Shown: one piece after another, positions 48,315 to 59,255 of the stretch | Position numbering within the stretch: position 1 is the stretch's first letter | How the letters are laid out: each line of letters starts with the position of its first letter | NCBI GenBank assembly: GCA_018389105.1 | Contig: JACATO010000092.1 | Location: 868,001 to 932,000, forward strand | Source of the DNA: Nautilus pompilius | Lineage: Eukaryota > Mollusca > Cephalopoda > Nautilida > Nautilidae | DNA: 64,000 nucleotides | Direction: 5' to 3' | Position numbers and translations under genes: made by a program | The notes under the pieces: model-generated | Databases searched by the model: none | Seen by the model: the letters and a program-made list of their open reading frames with translations, nothing else | Told to the model about the DNA's origin: nothing

Positions 48315-51300
48315 ATGACAAGCAGACATAGAATTGCACCCCTTCAAGCCTCTCACTTTATTGATACATATTCGAACAGTCTTGAAACACTGAAAAGCTT
48401 GAAACTCTTGCTGAGTGTGTTGAAATCTTCCTATGGTACATCAGGTCAGGTTAAGCTCATGCGTAACGCATGTGGGGGTCATGTGACTCTGACCACCTCG
48501 TCTTCAAGAATGCTCAGCATGCTGAGTTCACCTGAACCTTTAATAAGACTTATTTTGGAGGCAGGACAGGAGCATGTGAAAGCATTTGGTGATGGTGGGT
48601 TGTTCATGCCTCTCTTAACTTTGAACATGGTCATTTGCTCACAAACATCTTACTTGAGACCCCAAGTCATTGGATGTATTAGCTCGCATTTGTTACACAT
48701 GGCACTTGAGTACTTGAACTCAGAAGGTTGTGGATGTAAAATATCTGCAGGAGTACCAAAAGTAGAATTTCTTTTGTCTGTTATCAAAGGTGTTCTAGCT
48801 ACAAAAACTGCATGTAACTTCCTACCTGGTGATGTTGATCTGGTGAGTAAAATTATATTAGAAGTATTCATCACCTCATTGCCAGATGATAGCAAAATTA
48901 CTACTGCAGATTCCATGCATATCTTGTGTTTTGATGGACAGCCAGTTTGTCATTCAAGCTATATGAAGGGCCTTCTCATTGAAACTAGCTTGCTTTTATC
49001 CTTGGAACATCAATTGGATTTATTTAAGTCAAGAACTGTAATCAGAACAATGGTTATTGATGTATCCATGTCTGGAGACTCTGCTGAGTTGTTAAACGTA
49101 CCCTACAGACATTCTAACCAACGGAATATAGATGAAGACTTTTTGAAATATTTGGACATATTTTGTTCTCAGGCCATTTTTAGAGAGATTGATGTTGTGT
49201 TTTGCCAGAAGGTGGTTCACCCGCGATTAAAGCAACAACTGAGGTACAATGGCATATTGGTGGTGGACCGACTGGGAAGAAACCTCTGTCACCAGGTGCT
49301 GTCTTTGACAGGTAAATATATATCTGAAGTCTTTCTATTTTCTGAGAGTCAAAAATTGAATGGTGAGCATAAAAGATTTTTGTTTCTCCATAATACAGCC
49401 AGATATTCCAAACAGTGCAAAACTAGAAAAGAAAGGAATTCAAATTATTTATGTACTGCACACCCTTCCAGATAGAAATTTTTCTTGTGTTGCTAGATGA
49501 GCTTAAAACCGCACTTCAAAAGAAAAAAACACTCAAAATTACAATACTAAACCCAAACATACCTGTTTAGTTGTGTATAACCTTTAAATGAAATTTAAAC
49601 CACCAGACAAAAAAGTTAACTTTTCAGTCTGCAGTATAATTCAATAGAAAGACTGCATATCTTGCTGGTAGGCAAGGGCATCTGATTCTAGGGGCACTGA
49701 TTGATTGATTGATAGTGATACATTTAGACCAATAATGTTTTAAAATTAGCTATAATACTACATTAGTAAAAACAATCATGTATTTATTAACTGAATTAGT
49801 TGAACTGTTTAGCCAACTAATATGTTTAAAAGCAAAATTCTGTTTAACCAAATATAATTCTCATTTTTCTTTTTTTTTTTTCCATTTCTTATGTTTTTTT
49901 TATTTTTTGGTCTAACATTGGTCAAATGTGTTCCAAGATTCTGTATATTTTTTTTTCTTCACCACCACATGTTTCCAGTGAAGTATTTTGTGGGGAATCG
50001 GTTCAGCTAACACTCTACCAATGTACTGACATTTGAAGATAATTTTGTTTATTATCGTCAGTCCAAAAGTCGGTATTTTAATTAACTGCAATTATGAAAA
50101 TTGCTTGATGTTACTTTGAAGGATTAAGGTTTACTTTACTTAAATTAACATCTTGAATAGACTTGCAGTTATTCCCATTATTGATTGCTCTGTGTATGAG
50201 AAAAATACTTTCTTTTGTAATTAATGTATTGATAGGAATGTTTAAATGAACCCCCAGCCAAAATAGCATTGCCATAATTTGTATTTGGCCGGGTTTGTCT
50301 CATTTGAACATCCCCCCTGATAGATTTCTGAACTTGCAAAGTTGCACTTACCTTTTCAAGGAGCTGATCCTACAAGTTCATTGGCAATGCCTATTGCTGA
50401 AGGACAGATTGGTGTCCTAGACTCTGTTACACTGAAGACAGTGTGTGAGAAAAGTTACTTGCATTTGGAAAAAGCCAACAGTAATATTACCACTCTAGTA
50501 CTGTGTGCTTCCTTTGATGAGACGCTACAGGAATTCAAGGTATGTAAGCATTTGCTTATCCACACCACTATTATTAGAGTATTGAAATTGAGTGATTGTG
50601 CTGTACATTGATGAAATAGCAATACAATTATCTTTTTTTATCTCTAAAAATATGTTGTTGCTACCAGAGGCAAAAATTTTGCTTCAAAATAATATTGCAT
50701 AAATTGTGTTAATATTCTTAGACCCAGATAATAAAGAGCTGTAATTTTGTTAATTATTTTGCTGCATGTGTAAAAAAATAACAAATAATTACATGGAAAA
50801 ATGGCAATCTTTAAAAAAAATTTTTTTGTAGTGTTTAGTAAATTATGTATTCTGTTATTACATAAACTAAACCTTTTCTAATATGAACTGGAAATGATAT
50901 TGTGAAATCCTTGAAATTTTATTTTTTTGTCACCTGCTATATGAAGATTTATATTCACTGGTTACATACTGTCTTTCTTTAGGACTAGAGTTGTTTGAAA
51001 ATACAAATTTCAATGGTTATGGTATACAAGGGGGTGATGTACTTAGTATTTTAAACCAGGTACATTTACAACTGACTTCTGACTCTACGACAATAAACTG
51101 CTGATTGTCTATTTCCTGGAAAAATACAGCTAAGTCTCACTTAACATGATAGTTACGTCCCTGAAAACTATTGTGTCAAGCATATTCATTTTTCTCATTT
51201 AAATATATGTAAAAGTATGATAGAAATACGTGGATGAAGGTGGAGAGAGAGAGAGAGAGAGTAACATAATTAAGTGTAGTAACAGTATTGAACAATATAC

Positions 51301-53340
51301 AATATAATAAAATACAGTACTGATTTTACCTTAAATTCATTAGTTTCTGCTCAAATAGTGATGTCTGATGATGCAGTAAGTTGCAGCTGTTGTTACTCGT
51401 CATCATTTAGGGAGGCTGGGTCATCGGCATCTTCATTGGAAGCGTAAGGAAGGTTGGGGGGGCAGGATGCTTGTGGAAGGAATAGGATCTGATGTCTTTG
51501 GTTCAGTTTTCTCATAAATTCCTGAATGGAGAGCTGTTTACAGTTAGTAAGCACTTTGTCTTTGTAAATTTGGTGATAAAAAAACATAGCGCTTTGCACT
51601 ACTTCCTGTTGTGCACAGCCATGGATCATGTAATACTAAACCATTCTGTGTAATTGTGAAATTATTCCCTAATAAAAAACCATATTGTGGTGAAACCGTG
51701 TTAGCAGGACTTAGCTGTACTCTAATCACTTAACCACCTCACTTGTATCCAAGTCTGATCACTGATAATTTTAAATTAAACAAATTGAAAATCCTTTATT
51801 AACGAGGACAAAGATTAATTTTGTACATGACAGTTTTATCTAATAATAGAATGTGTTGTTATAATTTTACAGTGCAACCTCATAGCCAGCAGTGAAATTA
51901 AACAAGGATACTGAACAGTTTAAATACTGTTACATTAGAATTTAATCTTTGTTCTTATTAATGAAGAATTTAGAATTTATTCAAGTAATTAAAATATCAG
52001 TATTCACACATACTTCAGTAGATTTTCAAAAGAAAAAGAGTTTTGTTTTTTATTCTGAAATTTTCAATCTTTTTATGCATGTGAATTTTTGTCAAGTTAT
52101 CTGTTTTACTTGTTAGCATAGGTGAGGTCAGATATCCGGAATTTAAAGCAACTACAAGGTAATATGAAACTCAAAAGAATGATGTTTTGCTTTTCATTTT
52201 GAGAATTTTATAAATTTGTTTTTATATTATAGTCTGTATGTAGTAACACCTTACATGTGCTGAAGCAAGCTGTCAGGCAGCCTAGCGCTCTCTTAGGTGG
52301 AGGATGTTGGCAGCTTTACTTAGCATCTTACTTGAGAAACAAGGTAACCTCATTTCTCAGTTGACACTTGTTCATAAGTTTGCAGGGAGGGAGATTAATG
52401 GAAACCAAGAAATAGTGAATGGGTGTGAATTGTTACATAATTTGATTTGCAGAAAACATTGCTCCATAAAAGAATTTCTTTCCTTTTCTTTTTTAAAATA
52501 GAATTATTGCTTGAAAGAAGGCTGGACTTGCCCGGGCCATTTTTGTAAATCTGTTATTGTTGATGAGTCATGTTTCATCATGACACTGTTGATGTTGTAT
52601 GGTATACTACTTCCTGGCTAAGTAACAAAAGTATGCTTAATGCAAATTGAAGGGTCTAAATGTCAAATGCTATCTCTGAAATTTTTTACTGAGAATTTTT
52701 TGAAAAGTCTGTTTTGATCTGGTGTAGTTCTTCCTCATTGCTCAGGAATTCACTCTACTTAAACTGAACTGTTGTTGTTTCTTAAAATTAAAAAAAAAAA
52801 CAACTATAAATCTCCTTCCATAATGAACATTTAAAATGTTGTTTTTTTTTTTACAATATCTGATCTGTGTTCCCCTCTTTGATTAATTAAATATTTTTTT
52901 TAAAGACTAACCAAGATGCTGAAATTTTGACAAAGGAGCTAAACATCTCCATTGCTCAGTTTCTTGAAGGATGCAGAATTTTTATATGCAGCCTGGAGCA
53001 AACAGCTTTAATTGGCGAGGGATACTGTACCGATAAGTCTCGTCGTCATGTCTGGAGAATGCCCCCTGTATTGACTATGGATTCAACAAAAGAAGCAACA
53101 TGTTGCTGTGGCATGGTTTCCAGCAGGTTTTCTGACTTGGAGGAGTTTACCTGCTTTTCTAGCTTCAGTGAAATCTGGAAGCCATGGAAAGAAAACCATC
53201 TCTCTACCATGCCTTTTGATGGAGATCCAGCATCTTTAGTGCTGGATTCCTTTGCTCCCTGGATAAATTCACTGAAGACTGGTGTGTCTTTGGCTGTCAT
53301 GATAATGAATATAAAACATTGCATTTATGATGTTAACTGA
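48315..53340 (+). CDS. MKKS: MKKS (BBS6), chaperonin-like protein, 4 coding exons, 573 aa
   Basis: Exons 48,315-49,311 (start ATG after acceptor at 48,308), 50,361-50,539, 52,233-52,343, 52,906-53,340 (stop TGA). Phases match and the total gives 573 aa against 570 in human. Group II chaperonin fold segments in order: SSYGTSGQVK (residues 38-47, the position of the CCT nucleotide-binding SSLGP loop), FGDGGLF (91-97), SEGCGCKI (136-143), FCQKVVHPRLKQQ (296-308), DRLG (318-321), and ALLGGGC (411-417). The end is LKTGVSLAVMIMNIKHCIYDVN, corresponding to the human C-terminus. MKKS joins BBS10/BBS12 and CCT to build the BBSome core at the centrosome/basal body. Two uORFs precede it, so translation is probably limited by the leader. 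The first exon encodes 58% of the protein, as in other MKKS genes. AATAAA lies 133 nt past the stop. Confidence 0.94.
49312..50360. other. MKKS intron 1 with a short hairpin repeat
   Basis: Donor GTAAAT, acceptor TTTTCAAG (non-consensus A before AG). It contains T-rich tracts near 49,865-49,960 and a short inverted-repeat element at its 3' end (listed separately). Confidence 0.6.
50226..50325. mobile_element. Short hairpin MITE, second copy
   Basis: The arms are TGATAGGAATGTTTAAATGA on the left and, read inward from the right, a block with GATGTTCAAATGAGACAAAC. It shares TCTCATTTGAACATC with the copy at 37,703-37,780. It ends about 35 bp before MKKS exon 2. Confidence 0.5.
51127..51717 (-). 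mobile_element. Tigger/pogo-type non-autonomous element, 591 bp
   Basis: The ends are CAGCTAAGTCTCACTTAACA and, read inward from the right, CAGCTAAGTCCTGCTAACAC, with TA at 51,125-51,126 and 51,718-51,719. An internal - strand open stretch (51,393-51,629) ends ASNEDADDPASLNDDE, an acidic tail that looks like the C-terminus of a lost transposase. A GA microsatellite lies inside at 51,243-51,262. It lies in MKKS intron 2. Confidence 0.8.
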
Positions 53341-53472
53341 ACAGACCCTTATGTACTTACAGAGCCCTGACTTTGTGCATTAAATATATCTAATGATATA
53401 TTCTCAAAACATGAGATGTTAAAATGCTTGCAAACATCTTTTTTTTATTTTATAAAGGACAAAAGAAATAAC

Positions 53473-53478
53473 AATAAA
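53473..53478 (+). terminator. Candidate MKKS poly(A) signal (AATAAA)
   Basis: The first AATAAA after the MKKS stop codon, about 133 nt downstream, consistent with a short 3' UTR. Confidence 0.5.
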
Positions 53479-53819
53479 ATCTTTAAATATAGTGAAGAAA
53501 AACTAATAAATTAATTAATAAAAAATAAACCAAAAAATGAAAACAGTATTGCTTTTCTTTCCATCTTTTGAAATGTCAGTGTTGTACAACGTAGCACTGA
53601 AAATTCTGACTGTTCAAGAACTTGTCAAAAATGTGTTCTCTGTTTTTGAAACCTGGATGGGTAAGAACCATTACTCATTTAGGTAGGTGGGTGTCTGCTG
53701 AAAAATAATGTTCAGTCTGAGCAGCTGAAACATAGCTGTTTAGATTTTACTCCCTTTTTTACTTCTCTCTCTCAATGATGCTGATACAAGTAAATGAGAG
53801 ATTGACTGAAGGCAATGGT

Positions 53820-54420
53820 AATGGTCAGGGCTGCCAACAGTTGATGGGCCTGTGGATAGACCAAAGATACAGCTCAAGTCATGTGTGATTTACTGTATAG
53901 AATCAAAAGAAAATTTACTTATTATCAAAGATATGTCTTGAGGAAAAGATTGCTCTTAAAGAAGCAGACATAAAGTAGCATTTTATGTGCTTTCATCAAA
54001 GGGAAGTTACAAATTACTTTAAAATCAACTCATCATTACCAGTTCACTTTTGATACTCAAGAGGGCAAGGCCAAGGCCATTTAATCTGTCATAAATCATT
54101 TTGCTGTGCAAGTAGTTTTTGATGAGTTTGCTGAATGACTGCTCAGTCAATGCAACTCTGGCAGCATACAAAAAAAATCAAAGTTCTGTACAAACGTCAC
54201 TGAAAATTTTTTCCAAATGGAAGTAACAATCTTGTTCAGAAGCTTAGAGAATGTGCTTCAAAATTGGCAACGTGTTGTCTCCATATAGCACTCATCTTTA
54301 ATCAACTTGGATGAAGATATCCTTGTACTCATTTGCAAAATTACCACATGCACTTCAACTAATATATCCAGTCCCTGATTATTCCTTCCTTTCTCAGCAT
54401 TACTGGTCTGGCTAATCCAG
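53820..54420 (-). pseudogene. hAT transposase C-terminal fragment
   Basis: On the - strand from about 54,165 to 54,030 one frame reads AARVALTEQSFSKLIKNYLH, then SKMIYDRLNGLGLALLSI. This is the hAT dimerisation region (usual form ERSFSKLK.IK.YLRS.M...RL..LA.LSIE). Upstream frames are broken. A CAGGGCTGCCAACAG block at 53,828 may be the element's terminal repeat; the other end was not found. Confidence 0.7.
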
Positions 54421-54599
54421 AGTGCACAATGTTAATGAGTTTAAGATGTAAACATCTTGTGCATGTTTATTCAATTGGAAATATGTTTCTAGAAGTAATT
54501 TTTTGCATTTCGTAAAGAGTTAATGAGCTGCCATCTAAAGCAAGCAATTTTCAACAATAATAAGATTATTTAATGTGGTGTTAATATACCTCTTGGTTT

Positions 54600-55590
54600 T
54601 CTATTTTAATGGAAAAAAATATATATATTGTCACTGTCCCTTTTAAAAAAGAAAATCATAATTTATGAGTGAAAGGTTTAAAGAGAATATGACTCCTGAA
54701 TGTCCATGTGTTTTCAATTTGTTCATTTCTCCCTAATATATCGTTTATTGTTCTTTTCCTTGGTTTAGATTAGTCTAATTCATTTTCTTTTTTAAAATTA
54801 GTTTTGTTTTAGTCTTAATTTATTCATTTCAAGTAAATTTAAATGATTTTTCTGAATTCTTGTGCATACATTGGTGCTGCTTTTAACCATCGTGTTTTTG
54901 TAGACTATTTCTTATTGCCATATTATTATAGATGATGATAATTCTTCCCCTTATGCTGTCATAGACTTAACTTGTCCCCAATATTATGTCATAAATATCC
55001 AGCTAGTTCTTCACATCATTCTGTTATAGATGGAGCTGATTCTTAACATGTCATAGATAGTGCTAGTTTCTACTGTCATGTTCTTAACTTGATGTTATAG
55101 ATGCACCTGGTTTCTACCATCAATCATGATGCTTTCAATAGTTTGGTCACATTATTGAATCTATTATCTTTTAAATATTTGTATAGAAATCAAAATAAAA
55201 AGTTATAATATAAAGTGACATGCGATTATAATAAATTGTTCAAAACTAAAAGACTTTAAAGAAGAAATGTAAAATTTTTAATTGATGATTATAGTCAGAT
55301 TTTGTATAAACTCTTCATTTCTTTTTAAACCAAGATTAATTGTGTCATTTGTGTTGGTTTTATTGCTATCCCAGACCCACCAAGGTGGTTTGAAGTACCT
55401 ATTTTTTTTTACCAATTACACTGGTCATCAAGGTCTTTGATTCATGAATCATATTGGGTGTTTCTTACTAATCGAAGCATACTGATTACAAACTGACCTT
55501 AGTTTTGTTGAATCACATCTATTTTTCAAGATATTAATTATACCTAGATACTTTAACTGTACTCAGTGTTATAGGAATGTTCTGTAGTTA
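54600..55590. other. Intergenic, no gene recognised
   Basis: Low-complexity A+T-rich sequence. Between 54,910 and 55,120 a loose repetition of phrases with ATAGATG..GCT.ATTCTTC and TGTCATAGA occurs several times, suggesting a decayed tandem array with a period of roughly 45-60 bp. Confidence 0.35.
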
Positions 55591-56640
55591 ACTGTTACGT
55601 TGCATCATATTTGGCTTCTTTCAAAGCAAAAGGCAGAACTGTTATGTTTAAGATTACATTGGTGGAGTCTCCTGCACAACAATGCTAATGTTACTTTCTT
55701 CAGAAAATGTAATGAGAATTTCATCCAATTCTTCAATGTGGAGCAGTCAGTATGTTACTGCTGTAATGTGAATAGTCTGTTCGATGCACTAAGTCATAAG
55801 CACGATCCATCTTAGTGTTGTTCTTAACAATGGATATAAGTTACCTCATTCCAATTGATCATTCACTTTATCTAAAAGATTCCTATGAGAATATGGTGTG
55901 GTACTTAAACTGATTAAATATACTGAATTTCAGTGGCAATATGTGGGAATCTTAAAGTTGTAGGCCTACTGATGGGCATGCAAGGTGGTTTTACAAAGTT
56001 TTGTTGTTTCTTGTGTCTGTTGGGACACCATGACATAAAAGAACATTACCAGAGAAAAGACTGGACTCTGCATGAGAATTACATTCCCGATGAGAAAAAT
56101 GTGCAGCATGAACCACTTGTGAACTTTCAGAATGTGTACCTACCACCATAGCTGCAGTCAATGAAAAACTTTGTGAAAGCATTGCCTAAAGACTGGGAAG
56201 GTTTCAAGTACCTCATTCAGAAATTCACAAACATCAGTGATGCTAAACTGATGGAAGAATTTTTGTGGGACCTCAGATCTTTAAAGTTCTGGCTGATCAA
56301 GATTTTTCTGTACGACTGACAGAAGAGGAGCTCAAAACATGGATTACTTTCAAAGAAGTTTGTAAAAAATTTTATGGGTAGCCACAAGTTGGAAATTATG
56401 TTGAGATTGTGCAGGACTTATCACTGAAGCTTTATTAGTTCATATCTTGATTTTTTTCCCTGCAAACCTGAAAGATGTTAATGACGAACACAGTGAGCAA
56501 TTCTGCCAAGGAAAATGGAACAGCAGTCTGTTGGTGGACTGCTGGATACTGTAGCATGATACATCTATCGAATACAAACAGAAATCCAAGAAGACTTTTA
56601 GTTAAGTCAGAGTGGTTGTACTCATCTAATACCACTCAGA
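55590..56640 (+). pseudogene. Transposon-type ORF relic (widespread uncharacterised TE protein family)
   Basis: Successive + strand blocks: FFRKCNENFIQFF and NSLFDALSHKHDPS (55,690-55,812), a SYENM remnant near 55,885, then VGLLMGMQGGFTKFCCFLCL (55,960-56,020), HYQRKDWTLHENYIPDEKN and PLVNFQNVYLPP (56,043-56,148), and MKNFVKALPKDWEGFKYL after one stop. A broken tail follows near 56,455-56,610 (FFPCKPE, then KMEQQSVGGLLDT). I recognise this string order from uncharacterised, repeated animal proteins carrying a GG-TK--CFLC motif and an LPPLHIKLGLMKNFVKA block. Stops and frameshifts show it is dead. I do not know the superfamily name with confidence. Confidence 0.65.
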
Positions 56641-57639
56641 TTGACTGTTCATGTACTCTCAGTACTAGTTTGCTATTTAGTTTCTGCTTCTGCTTACGTA
56701 ATTTACACAAATACCGCACTTATTATGTAAAGTATTATTTTCAAATGTCCTAAAAAACTAGACTTGACAGAGTGGTGGATCAAACCCAGCATACTTGCAA
56801 TTGGCTAAATACAGGTATTTTTATTCCATATTCTTAGAAAATGATGAAGATTAAAACACCCTGTGAAAAAGGTTTTTTTTTTAACTAAATAAGTAAATAA
56901 ATTGGACCTGTTCTCAACTGCAAGTCTGTTACTGTTTATTCTTGTTTTATCAATGTAATTGTATTTTTCACTTTAACAGCAACTTTGGTGTAACCATGAT
57001 CAGTGATGATTCTTGTAAAAAATCAGTGAGGTTTGTTTGAGAATTTGGTAAGTAATTTAGATTAGTTAAATACCATAAGCCTCCAGAGAGAATTTAATCT
57101 GAGTTGTTAAAAGCATGTGCCAAGATAGAAAGATAGTTTTTTTTTTTAAGATTAAGGCTCTGCAAAACTCAAGTTGAGATCTTTGGAAGTCAGAACATCT
57201 TTTCCCATTGCAAAACAGTTTTGGTTTGTTAAATAGAGATATAATGAGACCAAAAATTATTTATTTGGTAGCGAAAGGTTCTGCATTAGCTTTATCAAAA
57301 TAGAATAAAATTTGTATTATGCTAAAAAAAAACAACCTAACAAACAAAAACAAGTTTTGAAGTTTAGGCAGTGTATCCAAACTGCTACATGGATTTCATA
57401 TGAATTAGATGTCTTAGGGAAAAATTATTCTTCATTAACAAAGAGTTGATTTGGTAGTCCAACAAAGTTGAGAAAGCAAGTTAGTTATCAACTTGGGATA
57501 TAGACTAATACTTTTTCTGTAGAATCAATCTCTTATTTTATTTTTAAACATCTGGTCAGAATGCTTTAGTTTAAAAAATTTATTGCATTATGACATGAAT
57601 CTAGCATATTTTCAAGTGATTTTGCATTTGTTTGTTTTT

Positions 57640-58800
57640 CACAGCCAAATTGTAGCTCCTAGAGCCCCCAAATTTTGGGTGTAGGTACTTCAGAATCTGG
57701 GCGAGGTTTTAAGCTACTACATGTTGGCCTAAAGCCATTTTTTCTTGCAGCAGTGGGTACTTCAGCTAGTTAATAATGATGTAAATTTTTATTAACAGCT
57801 TCTAACTCTATTCTCTGAACAAATATTTTATTGATATTTTGAACTGTCTCAGGTACAATTAAGAAATTACAGAACATTAATTTTAAAATTTGCAGTACAT
57901 GTAAAACATTTGTAACTATCCTCTAATCATTAACTAACTGTAGTTCTGGTAGAAAACTGTTCACAACAGTGTATAAAATACATGAATTTCTGAACTGACT
58001 TATCTGTTACAGTTTGTTTCTCTTTGATGCTATAGAATTTCGTTTTTGAATAAAAATGATGTAGCTTCCATGACATATTGCTGAATTTCTTTTGAATAGC
58101 AAAATATGTAATAATGTTTTCAACAGGGTCAGGAGATTCATTGTAAATTGCCCAGGGGTTAATTTGCTTATGATGAAGGTCATAATTTGAAAACTTGATA
58201 TATTGGCTTTCAAGATATGTACATTTTCCCCTTCATTGCTTCTGTAATCTGAATATTGTTTGATGCACAAATAAAATAGTGTATAATTTGATCATTTTCC
58301 TTTTTAATTCTTATTGCAGATCTGTACCTTGCCTTATAGAATAATGCTTTCCTACAGATGGATGCACGTGTTTATATCTTAGCCTCTGCTGAATTTGTCT
58401 GGATCTTTTACTACTATTTTCCAATCTTCATTTTCATAGGTCTCAGTAAATACTTTGTGTTTACTTACATCGCTGAAATCTGTGTATGCTAGAAACCTTG
58501 AGGGTAATAAGAATTTTCTTTTGATTGCCTACCAGCTGATTTATTTCATTTATTTGTATTTGACTCTGTTCAAAGGGATCTGCAAATGTATAAAGATTTA
58601 TTTGTAGTTATGATAATTTCTGATGTCTTATTTCTGTATAGTTCTTGTTTAGTGCCAGGAGGGCCAAACTTTTTTCCACCCATAAAGGCCAAGTTTTTCT
58701 CAATAGCTCTTGAAAGATTTTCTTTTACTTCTGTTTCCTCGTTTACAAAGATAAAGTACACATGCCCCACTGTTCTTGTTGTTTGTTTAGTAATTCATAA
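57640..58800 (-). pseudogene. Unidentified decayed coding block
   Basis: Several consecutive - strand stretches look coding but sit in different frames: NEETEVKENLSRAIEKNLAF (about 58,750-58,690), DPFEQSQIQINEINQLVGNQ (about 58,585-58,525), AYTDFSDVSKHKVFTETYEN then EDWKIVVKDPDKFSRG (about 58,490-58,385), a 100-codon open frame 58,232-57,930 containing NPWAIYNESPDPVENIITYF, and RKNGFRPTCSSLKPRPDSEV (about 57,755-57,690). I do not recognise the protein. It could be a processed pseudogene, a transposon relic, or exons of a real gene; the frame changes without clear splice sites favour a pseudogene. Confidence 0.4.
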
Positions 58801-59212
58801 CTACATATAGTGCAGTGATTGGGGACCCATGCTTTTCATTAGGCTCTGTGTGTGACTGCTTTACCACGCCACCCTGACAGACAGACTTATCCTCTAGTTT
58901 TTTTAATTCATGTGTCAAGTTGAGTTTTCAAGATTATTTTTTATTTTTTTGCATACAGATTTTGTTGTAATCTAAACAAAACTAAAATAAAATAAGTAAT
59001 ATTTTAAATTGTCATGTATTCATTGCATAATGTAATTGAATGAATTGATGAAGATTTGGTAGCAATTAATAATCTTGGTGAGATACTATAATAAACAAGT
59101 GCTGATCTAGCGATACAGATTTGTTGGTTGTGTAGTTAGAATAGTGGATTAAAAGGGATAGTCCCTTCATATTAAATTTAATTTGCTGTCTGCTTTAAAA
59201 AGTGCAGTAGTT

Positions 59213-59255
59213 TAATAATAATAATAATAAAATAATAATAATAATAATAATAATC
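59213..59255. repeat. (AAT)n microsatellite
   Basis: About a dozen AAT/ATA trinucleotide units with one interruption. Confidence 0.85.

Noticed and set aside
53046..53324. 92-codon - strand ORF
   Set aside because: Antisense to the last MKKS exon, which aligns with the family to its final residue.
58811..58880. tRNA-like stretch GGTGGCGTGGTAAAGCAGTC on the - strand
   Set aside because: It has an A-box-like start but no B box at the right spacing and no shared SINE body, so it was not called.
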